Shown: piece by piece, positions 16,629 to 24,573 of the stretch
Position numbering within the stretch: position 1 is the stretch's first letter
Layout: every line of letters starts with the position of its first letter
DNA from: Planctomycetota bacterium
GTDB lineage: Bacteria > Planctomycetota > JAPUJT01
DNA length: 64,000 bases
Direction of reading: 5' to 3'
Assembly (NCBI GenBank): GCA_027296055.1
Contig: JAPUJT010000017.1
Coordinates: 1 to 64,000 of the forward strand
Position numbers and translations under genes: made by a program
Notes under the pieces: model-generated
Database searches by the model: none
What the model was told of the DNA's origin: nothing
Seen by the model: the letters and a program-made list of their open reading frames with translations, nothing else

Positions 16629-16704
16629 TGGCGCGGCGGGTGGGAGTCGAACCCACACTCTGCGGCTTAGAAGGCCGCTGCTCTTCCAGTTGAGCTACCG
16701 CCGT
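16629..16704 (-). tRNA. tRNA-Arg (TCT)
   Basis: Acceptor ACGGCGG/CCGCCGC with an A1:C72 mismatch, discriminator G, encoded CCA. Stem GCGGC/GCCGC with loop CTTCTAA gives TCT. Confidence 0.9.
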
Positions 16705-16706
16705 TC

Positions 16707-16791
16707 TGGCGGAAGGCCTGGGATTCGAACCCAGATGGCCAGAGGCCGGCGGTTTTCGAGACCGCTGCGTTACCAGTTACGCTAACCTTCC
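16707..16791 (-). tRNA. tRNA-Ser (CGA)
   Basis: Acceptor GGAAGGT/GCCTTCC, discriminator G, encoded CCA. Loop CTCGAAA gives CGA. A type II variable arm (GGCC TCT GGCC) is present, as expected for Ser. Confidence 0.95.
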
Positions 16792-16810
16792 CTTGGCCGT
16801 GCACGGCTAA

Positions 16811-16883
16811 TGCGGCGAGCGGGATTCGAACCCACACAGTTCGGATTAAAAATCCGATGCCCGACTCGTTGGGCGACCGCCGC
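16811..16883 (-). tRNA. tRNA-Lys (TTT)
   Basis: Acceptor GCGGCGG/TCGCCGC, discriminator A, no encoded CCA (TTA follows). Loop TTTTTAA gives TTT. Sister of the Lys(CTT) gene. Confidence 0.9.
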
Positions 16884-16897
16884 TTCGTTCGTTTCGG

Positions 16898-16970
16898 CGA
16901 GGCAGGGAGGGGTCGAACCTCCACCACCGGTTTCGGAGACCGGTCATCCTTTCCGTTAGACGACTGCCTC
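16898..16970 (-). tRNA. tRNA-Arg (CCG)
   Basis: Acceptor GAGGCAG/CTGCCTC, discriminator G, CCA not encoded (CCG follows). Stem CCGGT/ACCGG with loop CTCCGAA gives CCG; T loop TTCGACC. Confidence 0.9.
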
Positions 16971-16972
16971 GT

Positions 16973-17048
16973 TGGTGGGGCAGAGAGGATTCAAACCTCT
17001 ATCTGTCGGTTCGTAGCCGACGAATCCTGTTCGTTAGACGACTGCCCC
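16973..17048 (-). tRNA. tRNA-Arg (ACG)
   Basis: Acceptor GGGGCAG/CTGCCCC, discriminator A, encoded CCA. Stem GTCGG/CCGAC with loop CTACGAA gives ACG (A34 would be read as inosine if a TadA acts on it). T loop TTTGAAT. It resembles the neighbouring Arg(CCG) outside the anticodon arm. Confidence 0.9.
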
Positions 17049-17049
17049 T

Positions 17050-17124
17050 TGGTTGGCCCGCCAGGATTCGCACCTGGATTTCGCGGTTCAAAGCCGCGCT
17101 TCTTGCCTATTAGATGACAGGCCA
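17050..17124 (-). tRNA. tRNA-Gln (TTG)
   Basis: Acceptor TGGCCTG/CGGGCCA, discriminator A, encoded CCA. Stem CGCGG/CCGCG with loop CTTTGAA gives TTG. The T loop is TGCGAAT rather than TTCGAAT. Confidence 0.9.
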
Positions 17125-17130
17125 TCTGTC

Positions 17131-17206
17131 TGGCTGGCCCCCCAGGGCTCGAACCTGGACTCTTCCGCTTAACAGGCGGACGCTCTACCCATTGAGCTAG
17201 AGGCCA
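17131..17206 (-). tRNA. tRNA-Asn (GTT)
   Basis: Acceptor TGGCCTC/GGGGCCA, discriminator G, encoded CCA. Stem TCCGC/GCGGA with loop CTGTTAA gives GTT. Confidence 0.95.
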
Positions 17207-17207
17207 A

Positions 17208-17291
17208 TGGCGGAGAGGGTGGGATTCGAACCCACAGAGCTTTCGCTCACCCGGCTAGCAACCGGGCTCCTTGCCGTTCGGTCACCTCTCC
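17208..17291 (-). tRNA. tRNA-Ser (GCT)
   Basis: Acceptor GGAGAGG/CCTCTCC, discriminator G, encoded CCA, long variable arm GAGC GAAA GCTC. Stem CCCGG/CCGGG with loop TTGCTAG gives GCT. Confidence 0.95.
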
Positions 17292-17293
17292 CT

Positions 17294-17367
17294 TGGAGCA
17301 CCGACCGGGAATCGAACCCGGATCACCGGCATGGCAAGCCGGCGCTCTTCCACTGAGCTACCGGTGC
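17294..17367 (-). tRNA. tRNA-Gly (GCC)
   Basis: Acceptor GCACCGG/TCGGTGC, discriminator T, encoded CCA. Stem CCGGC/GCCGG with loop TTGCCAT gives GCC. Confidence 0.95.
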
Positions 17368-17378
17368 GTCCGATACAC

Positions 17379-17450
17379 TGGCAGGGCCACCGGGAATCGA
17401 ACCGCTGCTCCCCTCGGGTCTGAGCCCGAGGCTCAGCCTCGGGGTCGAAG
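17379..17450 (-). pseudogene. tRNA-like remnant
   Basis: It has an encoded CCA, a discriminator G, the 3' acceptor strand TGGCCCT and a T-loop-like GGTTCGATTCC. Upstream lies a strong hairpin CCTCGGG/CCCGAGG with loop CTCAGA, which could be a damaged Leu(CAG) anticodon arm. No matching 5' acceptor strand was found. Confidence 0.4.
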
Positions 17451-17488
17451 ACAGGGCAAAATTCGACCAGGCCAGCCATGAGCGAGAG

Positions 17489-17516
17489 GGGGAAGCACTC
17501 GGTAGATTGCTTCCCC
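17489..17516. other. 9-bp hairpin inside tRNA array
   Basis: ggggaagca and tgcttcccc flank ten bases between tRNA-Phe and the remnant. It could be a processing signal, a tRNA relic or a weak terminator (no U tract). Confidence 0.45.
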
Positions 17517-17527
17517 GTCGAGTCGAA

Positions 17528-17603
17528 TGGTGGTGACGGCTGGAGTCGAACCAGCAACGCCGCGGCTTTTCGGGCCACCGCTCTTCCGTTGAGCTACGTC
17601 ACC
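17528..17603 (-). tRNA. tRNA-Phe (GAA) with C33
   Basis: Acceptor GGTGACG/CGTCACC, discriminator A, encoded CCA, T loop TTCGACT. Stem GTGGC/GCCGC holds loop CCGAAAA, giving GAA, but position 33 is C instead of the near-universal U. First tRNA of the array in transcription order. Confidence 0.85.
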
Positions 17604-17643
17604 TCTGAGCTGATCCACCGTTTTCCCATCGCATCTACCCCGG

Positions 17644-17674
17644 CCCGGGGACGGGCGCGAAGCCCGTCCCCGGG
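17644..17674. other. 13-bp perfect inverted repeat
   Basis: cccggggacgggc and gcccgtccccggg flank five bases (gcgaa). No U tract on either side, so it is not a standard terminator. It could be a recombinase or attachment site, or an RNA hairpin in the leader of the tRNA array. Confidence 0.6.
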
Positions 17675-17777
17675 GTGGATACAGTGGTGTCGCCGCCTCT
17701 TCACTAGAGCAGTTTCACCACTCGGTCAGCGAGGCCCTTCTCCCCGAGAATCACGCTCAGGTTGGCGTCATCAGCAA

Positions 17778-17815
17778 TAAAAAAAGCCTTCCGGGGTTAA
17801 CGCCCCGGAAGGCTT
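17778..17815 (-). terminator. Intrinsic terminator
   Basis: Stem aagccttccgggg/ccccggaaggctt, loop of six, followed on the minus strand by seven T. It probably ends transcription from the S9 peptidase gene and isolates it from the tRNA array. Confidence 0.85.
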
Positions 17816-18116
17816 CATGGAAAATCTACCAAGAATTGAAACCTTCCCTAGGGCGAACCCTCCTTGTCGAAGCCGCGCGATTCGGCGCTCCGAGGGATGG
17901 GATTTGACCAATCCGATCCCGCGGGCGTACCGGTGGCGACCTCGACCCCACCTATAGCAAGCATGGGGAGCCGCCTCGCTGGCTCGGTATGTCGTCTTGT
18001 CAGCGACTGTCTTTGCAACATTGGTCCGTACCCCTAGAACAGTTTCGTTGCCTCTACGATACTCTACCTTAGACGCACATGCATTCGAAATCTTTCGCTT
18101 TTTATTTTGGCGGTCA

Positions 18117-20042
18117 TTATTCCTCGACCACCGACTCTGGAGTCCGGGCAAGATGCTCGTCGAGGAACTTGACGATCGCCGAGTAACCGCGCTCCTGATT
18201 TTCCTTCTTCACGAAGCCGTGCCCTTCATCTTCGAACACCACGTAGGAGACCGGCACACCGTTCTTGCGGACCGCCTCCACGATCTCGTCCGACTCGATC
18301 TTGAGCACGCGTGGATCGTTGGCGCCCTGCAGCACCATCAAGGGCTTCTTGATCCTCTCGGAATGAAAGAGGGGAGACTTCGCCTTGAAGAACTCCTCAT
18401 CGTCGAAGTCGCCCATCTCCTTCTCGAGGTAGGCTCGGCGCGAGGCCCACCAGGGCGGAATGCTCTGAACGGTGCGATGCCAGTTGGATATGCCGAAGAG
18501 ATCGATCCCCACCTCGAAGGCATCCGGCCGAAACGTGAGGGCGGCCAGGGTCATATAACCCCCATAGCTCCCGCCGATGATGCCGATTCGATCTTTGTCG
18601 ACATACTCCAGGTCCCCGAGCATCTTCTTGCTGGCCACGACGTCATCCAGGTCCGCTTCCCCGTGTTTCCTGTCGTCGAGGTGAAAGAACGTCTTGCCGT
18701 AGCCGCTGCTGCCTCGATTGTTGATCGCGTAGATGACGTAGCCGCGGTTACAGAGCAGCTGGAGCAGGGCGCTGTACCCGATGCGGCTCTGTCCGCCAGG
18801 TCCGCCGTGCACCATCACGAGCGCGGGCACGGGACGATCCGGAGAGGCCTGATGAGGCTTGTAGAGAATGCCCGGTATCTCCACGCCATCGTACGAATCA
18901 AACCGTACCACCTCCCCCTCCACCAGGTCGGTCGGCTCGATGCTCCGGTTGAGGGACTGGGTGAGTTGCAGTGGTGATGTCTCGCCCATCTCGTAATAGA
19001 AAAGGTCGCGCGGCATACGGCTGCTGCTCATGTAGAAGGCCATGTGCTTCTCGTCCCGGGATAGACCAACGGAGGTGATGTCGGCCCCGGGGAGAGACGG
19101 CAGATCCACTCGTTCCATCGTCGCGGCATCGTAGAGCCGCAGTTCGGTCGAGGCATCGTTGTTGATGCCGACGACCATGTACTTTCCCTTCTTGGAGAAG
19201 TAGGCGTACGAGACGTCCCAGTCGACCTTCAGAACCTGTTCGACACCACCCTCCTCGAGCCCGTGGCGCACCAGGTACTTGAACTCGTCGTTCTTGTCCG
19301 TGAGATAGTAGAGATGCTTGCCGTCGGGGCTGAAGGTCTGGGGAGAGTTCTGCGCCGCCTCGGGATCGTCCGTGATGAGCGTCATCTCACCCTTGTCGCG
19401 ATCGAAGAGGTAGATATCGCTGTCGGCGTTCGTGACCGTCTTGGAGAGGGCCAACGTCCGTTTGTCTGGCGATATCGCGCTGAAGTTATATCCCTCCTCG
19501 TTCTTGTAGATCATCTCGCGTTTGTAGGTCTTGACGTCGTACTCGTAGGCGTCGAAGAATCGCTCGTCACGTTCGTTGGTGCCCACGAAGAACGACTTGT
19601 CGTCCTGAGCCCATCCATAGAATGATGCCTTGAGGGTCTCACCTGGTGTGAGGTCGGTGGCCGTTCCATCTGCCTCGCGAACGTAGAGGTGGTTCAGCTC
19701 GTTGCCGCCCCTGTCGCTGGTATAGAGGAATCTCTCATCTGTGGGGAAATAGGCGACGGCAAAGATCGAATCGTCCTTCGAGTCGGTTAGTCGTTCCGGC
19801 TCACCTCCGTGAGTGGAGATGGCATAGGCGTTGTATATCCCCGTTGCGTTGCTGCTCACCAGAAGCTTGGTATTGTCGGGAGAGAACGAGCTGCCCGAGA
19901 AGGTGGTCGTGCCCAGAAAGTCCTGGATCGTGTACCGCTTCACATCGCGGATCTGAGCGCGGTTTTGAGCGCAGCCGAAGGTGGATGCCGCCAGGATCGA
20001 GAACAGGACGATCGTGGATCTTGCGAGTGTACCCTTGGTCAT
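18117..20042 (-). CDS. S9 family prolyl-oligopeptidase-like lipoprotein
   Basis: 641 residues. The N-terminus is a lipoprotein signal (STIVLFSILAASTFGC), placing it at a membrane surface. Residues about 40-380 form the WD40-like beta-propeller of the family, with repeated SPD/SxDxK motifs. The alpha/beta-hydrolase part shows the nucleophile in GGSYGGYMTLAAL, the Asp in ANDPRV and the His in EDEGHGF. Enzymes of this type cleave short peptides, often as acylaminoacyl- or dipeptidyl-peptidases. All catalytic residues are present. It is transcribed alone toward a terminator. Confidence 0.9.
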   Translation of the reverse strand: MTKGTLARSTIVLFSILAASTFGCAQNRAQIRDVKRYTIQDFLGTTTFSGSSFSPDNTKLLVSSNATGIYNAYAISTHGGEPERLTDSKDDSIFAVAYFPTDERFLYTSDRGGNELNHLYVREADGTATDLTPGETLKASFYGWAQDDKSFFVGTNERDERFFDAYEYDVKTYKREMIYKNEEGYNFSAISPDKRTLALSKTVTNADSDIYLFDRDKGEMTLITDDPEAAQNSPQTFSPDGKHLYYLTDKNDEFKYLVRHGLEEGGVEQVLKVDWDVSYAYFSKKGKYMVVGINNDASTELRLYDAATMERVDLPSLPGADITSVGLSRDEKHMAFYMSSSRMPRDLFYYEMGETSPLQLTQSLNRSIEPTDLVEGEVVRFDSYDGVEIPGILYKPHQASPDRPVPALVMVHGGPGGQSRIGYSALLQLLCNRGYVIYAINNRGSSGYGKTFFHLDDRKHGEADLDDVVASKKMLGDLEYVDKDRIGIIGGSYGGYMTLAALTFRPDAFEVGIDLFGISNWHRTVQSIPPWWASRRAYLEKEMGDFDDEEFFKAKSPLFHSERIKKPLMVLQGANDPRVLKIESDEIVEAVRKNGVPVSYVVFEDEGHGFVKKENQERGYSAIVKFLDEHLARTPESVVEE

Positions 20043-20169
20043 GGGACTCCCCCCTTGTATGTCCTTGCTGGACTGACCGGATGTGAGAGCGATGGAACTC
20101 GTAGTGTACCACTATTGTGAAAGAAGGGTCCAGGGCATGGGCATCCGACTCCAGACGGCGCGGTTCAGG

Positions 20170-20197
20170 TTGACGAGCTTGATTATGCGGGTAAGAT
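20170..20197 (+). promoter_or_regulatory. Possible sigma-70-type promoter
   Basis: ttgacg, 16 bases, taagat, located about 60 bases before the TlpA-like gene. It fits the consensus well, but no experimental or comparative support is available. Confidence 0.4.
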
Positions 20198-20258
20198 TGA
20201 CGAGGAATGATTGCGTAAGCTGTCCTATCCGGCACGACCCACTGAGGAGGAACTCGAG

Positions 20259-21266
20259 ATGAGGAAGGTCGTCTTTCTATCCGCCTTGGCCGCGCTTCTC
20301 TGTCTTGCACCCCCTTTGATGGCCCAGGAGGAACTGGTCGGAAAGGACGCCAGTGATTTCACTGTTGGAGACATGCTCTTCGACGGTGATGTGCTGGCCA
20401 GGAACTTCGAGGATAGCCGGGGAGAGGTCATCCTCATCAAGTACTGGGGCCTGAAGTGCGGTCCGTGTCTGGCCTCGATGCCGAAGGTCCAGAAGTTATG
20501 GACCGACTACAAGGACAAGGGCCTGCACATCTTCCACGTCGAGAGCCAGAATCATACCCCGGAGGAGATCCAGGGCTACTGTGAGAAGAAAGGCTATGAC
20601 TTTCCACAGACCTTGAGGAGCGGGGCAACCGACTTCACGGGCTATCCCGGGGGCAACGGTCTTCCGTACGCCTTCCTCGTCGGGGTCGACGGCAAGGTGA
20701 TCTGGCAGGGACGTCAAGGCTACGAGCAGGTCATCGCCGCGGAGATCAAGAAGGTCCGCTATGCCGGGTTGGGCAAGACGGAGATTGCTCCGGATCTCAA
20801 GAAGTCGGCGAAGCTCTTCTCGATCCGGAAGTACTCCGGTGCGATCAAGGAAGCCCGGAAGAGACTCGAGGCTGCCAAATCTGAGGGAGGTGATGCGGCC
20901 GCCATCCCGGATGCCGAGTACATCATCGAACGGGCCAACCGTGTCGGAGAGCGGATGATGGACTCCGCCGAGACGGCGAAAGAGGACCGGGAGTACGGTC
21001 GGGCGATCGGGACACTCAAAAGGATCTTGAAACAATTCAAGGGACTTCCGATAGCCGAGGAAGCCGAGGTGGAAATTGCCCGACTCAAGCAAGACCGCGA
21101 AGTCAAGAAACAGCTTCGCGCGGAGAAGAACCTGGCGGCGCTGATGCAGGCGATCAAGAAGGCCCCCACCAAGGAGAAGCAGGCGGCCATGCTCCGGGCC
21201 TTCGCCAAGAAGTTCGATGGTATGAAGGCGGCCGAGAAGGCTCTCAGTAGGGCCGAGAATCTGTAG
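20259..21266 (+). CDS. TlpA-like thioredoxin-fold secreted protein
   Basis: 335 residues from the ATG at 20259, preceded by GAGGAACTCGAG. A signal peptide (VVFLSALAALLCLAPPLMAQ) directs export. The thioredoxin domain (residues about 25-165) has the redox motif KCGPCLASMPK and the cis-proline loop region around GNGLPYAFLVG, as in TlpA/ResA proteins that reduce periplasmic disulfides. The C-terminal 170 residues are a charged, helical, repeat-like region (EARKRLEAAKSEG) that may be a binding platform. It stands alone and is followed by a strong terminator. Confidence 0.85.
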   Translation: MRKVVFLSALAALLCLAPPLMAQEELVGKDASDFTVGDMLFDGDVLARNFEDSRGEVILIKYWGLKCGPCLASMPKVQKLWTDYKDKGLHIFHVESQNHTPEEIQGYCEKKGYDFPQTLRSGATDFTGYPGGNGLPYAFLVGVDGKVIWQGRQGYEQVIAAEIKKVRYAGLGKTEIAPDLKKSAKLFSIRKYSGAIKEARKRLEAAKSEGGDAAAIPDAEYIIERANRVGERMMDSAETAKEDREYGRAIGTLKRILKQFKGLPIAEEAEVEIARLKQDREVKKQLRAEKNLAALMQAIKKAPTKEKQAAMLRAFAKKFDGMKAAEKALSRAENL

Positions 21267-21297
21267 AAGGATCCCACATCCGGACCGATCACGAAGC

Positions 21298-21328
21298 AAG
21301 GCCTCGGGGCTCGCCCCGAGGCCTTTTT
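21298..21328 (+). terminator. Intrinsic terminator
   Basis: Stem aaggcctcgggg/ccccgaggcctt with loop ctcg and a run of five T. It ends the TlpA-like transcript. Confidence 0.9.
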
Positions 21329-21346
21329 CATGTCTAGGTCATCGGA

Positions 21347-21688
21347 TCAAGAGAGTCGGAGAATCTTCTTCATCTCTTCGAGGGTCTGGTTCCAGTCTCC
21401 CTCGAACCGGAGCGCTTTGTCATCGATGTAGATATCCGCTGCTGGCTTGTAGGCGACGACCTTGTCGTAGGCCAGCCCGTTCGCCTGCAACCAATCACTC
21501 ACCTTTTCCATCCGCTTCTCGACGAGGTCGCCCCAGATCTTCGGATTGAACCTCGAGGAGAGCACGTAGATCTCGTGGCCCGAATCCTTGAGCAGCTTCA
21601 GCACTTCCCTTGCATGGGGCGCGACCGTCTCGTCGCGCATGCAGAGCGTGTCGTCGAAATCTACGCAGATTCTCTTCGATTCTCCCAT
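21347..21688 (-). CDS. HAD-like hydrolase, short
   Basis: 113 residues. Motif I is CVDFDDTLCM near the N-terminus and motif II is IYVLSSRF. The acidic IYIDDKALRF near the end matches the metal-binding motif IV of HAD phosphatases. The cap domain is absent, so it acts on a large or exposed substrate or is a 5'-nucleotidase/PNKP-type member; the substrate is unknown. It lies 18 bases downstream of the lipoprotein gene on the same strand. Confidence 0.75.
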   Translation of the reverse strand: MGESKRICVDFDDTLCMRDETVAPHAREVLKLLKDSGHEIYVLSSRFNPKIWGDLVEKRMEKVSDWLQANGLAYDKVVAYKPAADIYIDDKALRFEGDWNQTLEEMKKILRLS

Positions 21689-21706
21689 CCGTGCAGCGCT
21701 CCGGCC

Positions 21707-22510
21707 TCAGATCTCGCTCACCTCGAGAAAGTAGGAGCTCCTCGAGCAGTTGATCGGGTAGATGCGAATGAAGTAGTTACCCGAGGGGATGATCGCGTCG
21801 AACAGGAGCCCGGAGGCGATCACGTTCAAGCTTGAATCCAGCAACTCCGCGGCGAGTGAATTGATCGGGCCGAGCGAGATGATCAAGATCTCGATGTCCG
21901 CCGTGCCACCCAGGCGAAAGCAGAACCAGTCCTCGTTGAGGCCGTCGTGGAGCGTAAGCCCGGGGACCGAGATCACCCCGAAGCGAGGGTCGGCGAGAGG
22001 GGTGCACATCGAGGGATCGTCGTCGGGCTCGTTCGCGTCGGGAATCCCCGCAGGGACAGTCGCCACGGCGGAGATTGCCAGCGAGTAATTGTTGAGCGTC
22101 TGGGTGGGACTGAACACCCGCACGTGGAACGTGCCGCAGGTGACGGTCGTCATCAGGTCTGGACCGGTCGGTTGGGCTTGGCCCAGGGCCAGGACCGTCC
22201 CCACCGAATCCTGAAGCTCCAGCTGGATGTCTCCCATGGCCGGATCGAAAGTCGCCGTCGCCGTCAGATCGGAAGGAAGACCCACCGTGAAGCAGTAGTA
22301 GTCCTGGTCGGTCAGCGAGTGCAAGGTGAGCATCGTCTCGGAGAAGTCGAGCACCACCGGCGAGCAGCTTGTCCTGTTCTCGTTCGGCTCGTGAATGTCG
22401 CCCGTGACGGGCACCCCGCTGTTTCCTGACGAGCCGGAGCTCTTGTTGCATGCGACGAGAATCAGGAGCATCGAGATGATGCCCAGCATCCGCAACGAGC
22501 GATCGTTCAA
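21707..22510 (-). CDS. Lipoprotein with PPC-like beta-sandwich repeats
   Basis: About 267 residues if started at the TTG at 22510, which follows AAGGGG; an ATG nine codons later (MLGIISML) is the alternative. The signal ends in the lipobox LILVAC and is followed by NKSSGSSG. Two similar beta-sandwich domains follow, each with the EPNE/NEPDDD start, a DxDYYCF/NEDWFCF strand and a final strand of YFIRI/TFHVRVF type, as in bacterial pre-peptidase C-terminal domains. Probably a surface-exposed binding module. Confidence 0.7.
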   Translation of the reverse strand: MNDRSLRMLGIISMLLILVACNKSSGSSGNSGVPVTGDIHEPNENRTSCSPVVLDFSETMLTLHSLTDQDYYCFTVGLPSDLTATATFDPAMGDIQLELQDSVGTVLALGQAQPTGPDLMTTVTCGTFHVRVFSPTQTLNNYSLAISAVATVPAGIPDANEPDDDPSMCTPLADPRFGVISVPGLTLHDGLNEDWFCFRLGGTADIEILIISLGPINSLAAELLDSSLNVIASGLLFDAIIPSGNYFIRIYPINCSRSSYFLEVSEI

Positions 22511-22773
22511 GACAATTCCCCTTCTTTCCTTCGTCCTTCGATGTGAGGCGAGGCTCACTCCACCACCCGATCGTATCGGAAGAGACGGAAGTGGGTCAAG
22601 GCCTCTTGCTCAGTGTGGCCTTCGCCTGATTGCGAGGTTGCCCCCGAAGCAATTCTTGCTAGTCTTAGGGTACGGGCCACAGGCCCGAGAGGGTCGGATC
22701 TCCGATCTGAGTGAATCATCTAAAAGTCGGACGGGGTGCGGCGTGCGGCATGGAGACCGCTCTGGAGGTACCC

Positions 22774-24573
22774 ATGGGTATTCGACGTCCGATACTCACC
22801 GGTTGGATCATCTTCGCCACCATCGCTCTCGTCGCCATCGGGCCGGCCTGCAACAAGAGTAGCGGCCGCAGGTCCAAGACAATCCTTCCCCTGGCGATCA
22901 CGACCACGACCCTGCCCGACGGGGAGCGAGGGCTTGCCTATTCGGCCACGATACAAGGAACAGGTGGCCTGGCTCCCTATACCTGGACGATCTCGGCCGG
23001 AGCCCTGCCTCCACCGCTCACCCTGGACGCGTCCTCCGGAGTCATCTCGGGGACTCCGAGCGCCACGGGGATCCATGACATCACGGTGGACCTCACCGAC
23101 GGCCAGTTCGTTCCCGTCACCGTGTCGGCGTCCTACCGGATCCTGGTCTACGGCCCATCCGGCTCGAACACTCCGCCGACCGTCGGCCTGGCGGGCGTAT
23201 TGGGCACGCAGAGGAACCTGGTGGATCTCTCCTACAAACTGATCGATGCGGACAGCGACCCGGCGACCATCACGGTGGATTTTTCCAGCGACTCGGGAAC
23301 CACCTGGTCGCCAGCCACGGAGGGACCCGGCGGGGACGGGACCGCTGTTGTCCGGCCCGTCAGGACCTTCCTACATCTATCAATGGGATTCCACGGCGGA
23401 CCTCGGCATCGTCCGGCTCGACACGGTGCGGATACGGATCACGCCTTTCGATCTGGTGGTGGGCACCGCCGATGAGACCGCGGACTTCACCGTGGACAAC
23501 ACCCCGAATCAGCCCGTTTTCACCATGGGTCCCTCGATGGTGCAGGGACGGATCAGACATACCGCCACCCTGCTGGCCAGCGGCTTCGTCCTGATCGCCG
23601 GCGGCACGGACTCGACCAACACCGTCCTGCAGACGGCGGAGGTTTTCGATCCGATCGGGAACACGTTCCTGCTCGTCCCGACTCCCATGGTCGAGCCGAG
23701 GGCGAAGCACTCGGCGGTCCGGATGCCGGACGATCGGGTCCTGATTGCGGGAGGGGTGGACGCTTCGTTCTTCGAGCACACCTCGGCCGAGGTCTTCGAT
23801 CCCGTGACAGGGGATTTTCAGGCGGTGGGTTCGATGCCGGATTTCCGGGCGAACCACACGGCGACAAGCAGCTCGACGGGAGTCTATATCCTCGGAGGCG
23901 ATTTCCTCTCGGGCTTCGTCCCGGTCCACTACGACGACGGCCTCGAGTTCGATCCGTTGTCGGATCTATTCATCAGCCCTGCGCTGGGACCGCTCGTGGA
24001 GAAGAGAAGTGAGCACCGCGCCCACGAGCTATCCAACGGACGTATCCTTCTCGTGGGCGGTGGCGAAGGGACCAACCTCAGCGTCGAGGAGTTCGACCCG
24101 GTCACGGGGATGGGGATCCAGCTCTCGATCTCGGCCGGCGGGGATCAGGCCATTGGCCACGACTCGGCGCTTCTGCAGGACGGAACGGTCCTCATCCTGG
24201 GCGGCCTGGCGGGGAGAGAACTCATATCGATCAACTGGGCGTACGATCAAGCCTTCGTCTACGACGCGACGGGCCCCGTAGGGTCACGGTTTACGGACGT
24301 GGGTCCGATGAACCACTCGAGACGGTGGCACTCCGCGACGATCATGAACGGTGGACGAGTTGCCATCGTCGCGGCGAGGACATCAACTTCAACCTGGTGG
24401 GTGAGGCGTCGCTGTACGATCCAGCCGTCCCGACGTTCCTGACGGCCGATCTCATGATCTTCCCGAGATACCGGCACGTCTCCGTCCTGCTCCAGGACGG
24501 TCGAATCCTGATCACGGGAGGGACCGCCGACGGCACCAACGTCATCTCTGTCGCTGAGTTCTTCGGGCTTTAG
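22774..24573 (+). pseudogene. Kelch/Ig-like lipoprotein gene with two frameshifts
   Basis: The start at 22774 follows GGAGGTACCC. The product begins with a lipoprotein signal (ALVAIGPAC, then NKSSGRR), then a putative Ig domain (residues about 45-125; YTWTISAGALPPPLTLD). Near 23345 the frame changes, after which kelch-like repeats follow (HTATLLASGFVLIAGG, HSAVRMPDDRVLIAGG, HELSNGRILLVGGG, DSALLQDGTVLILGG, HVSVLLQDGRILITGG). Near 24370 it returns to the first frame, where one missing G in gtcgcggcg explains the change. The parts add up to one protein of about 600 residues, so this is a broken gene or carries sequencing errors. Confidence 0.75.

Larger units (their letters stand above)
17604..18116. 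other. Junction between tRNA array and chromosome
   Basis: No gene of natural composition. It contains the 13-bp inverted repeat at 17644-17674 and the intrinsic terminator at 17778-17815. It is the most likely place for the right border of the accessory element. I looked for SRP RNA, tmRNA and RNase P RNA signatures between 17816 and 18060 and saw none. Confidence 0.4.

Noticed and set aside
15865-16785. 306-codon plus-strand ORF and others across 15.9-17.6 kb
   Set aside because: They run through complete tRNA genes on the opposite strand; the repeated translated pattern RRVGLEPT comes from conserved T arms.
17703-17780. Short minus-strand reading ending DRVVKLL before a stop, looking like the tail of a protein
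   Set aside because: A TAA lies a few codons upstream inside the terminator and there is no start codon; too short to claim a gene remnant.
17771-18151. 126-codon minus ORF between terminator and peptidase gene
   Set aside because: Its end is the translation of the terminator hairpin, composition is unnatural and there is no ribosome site.
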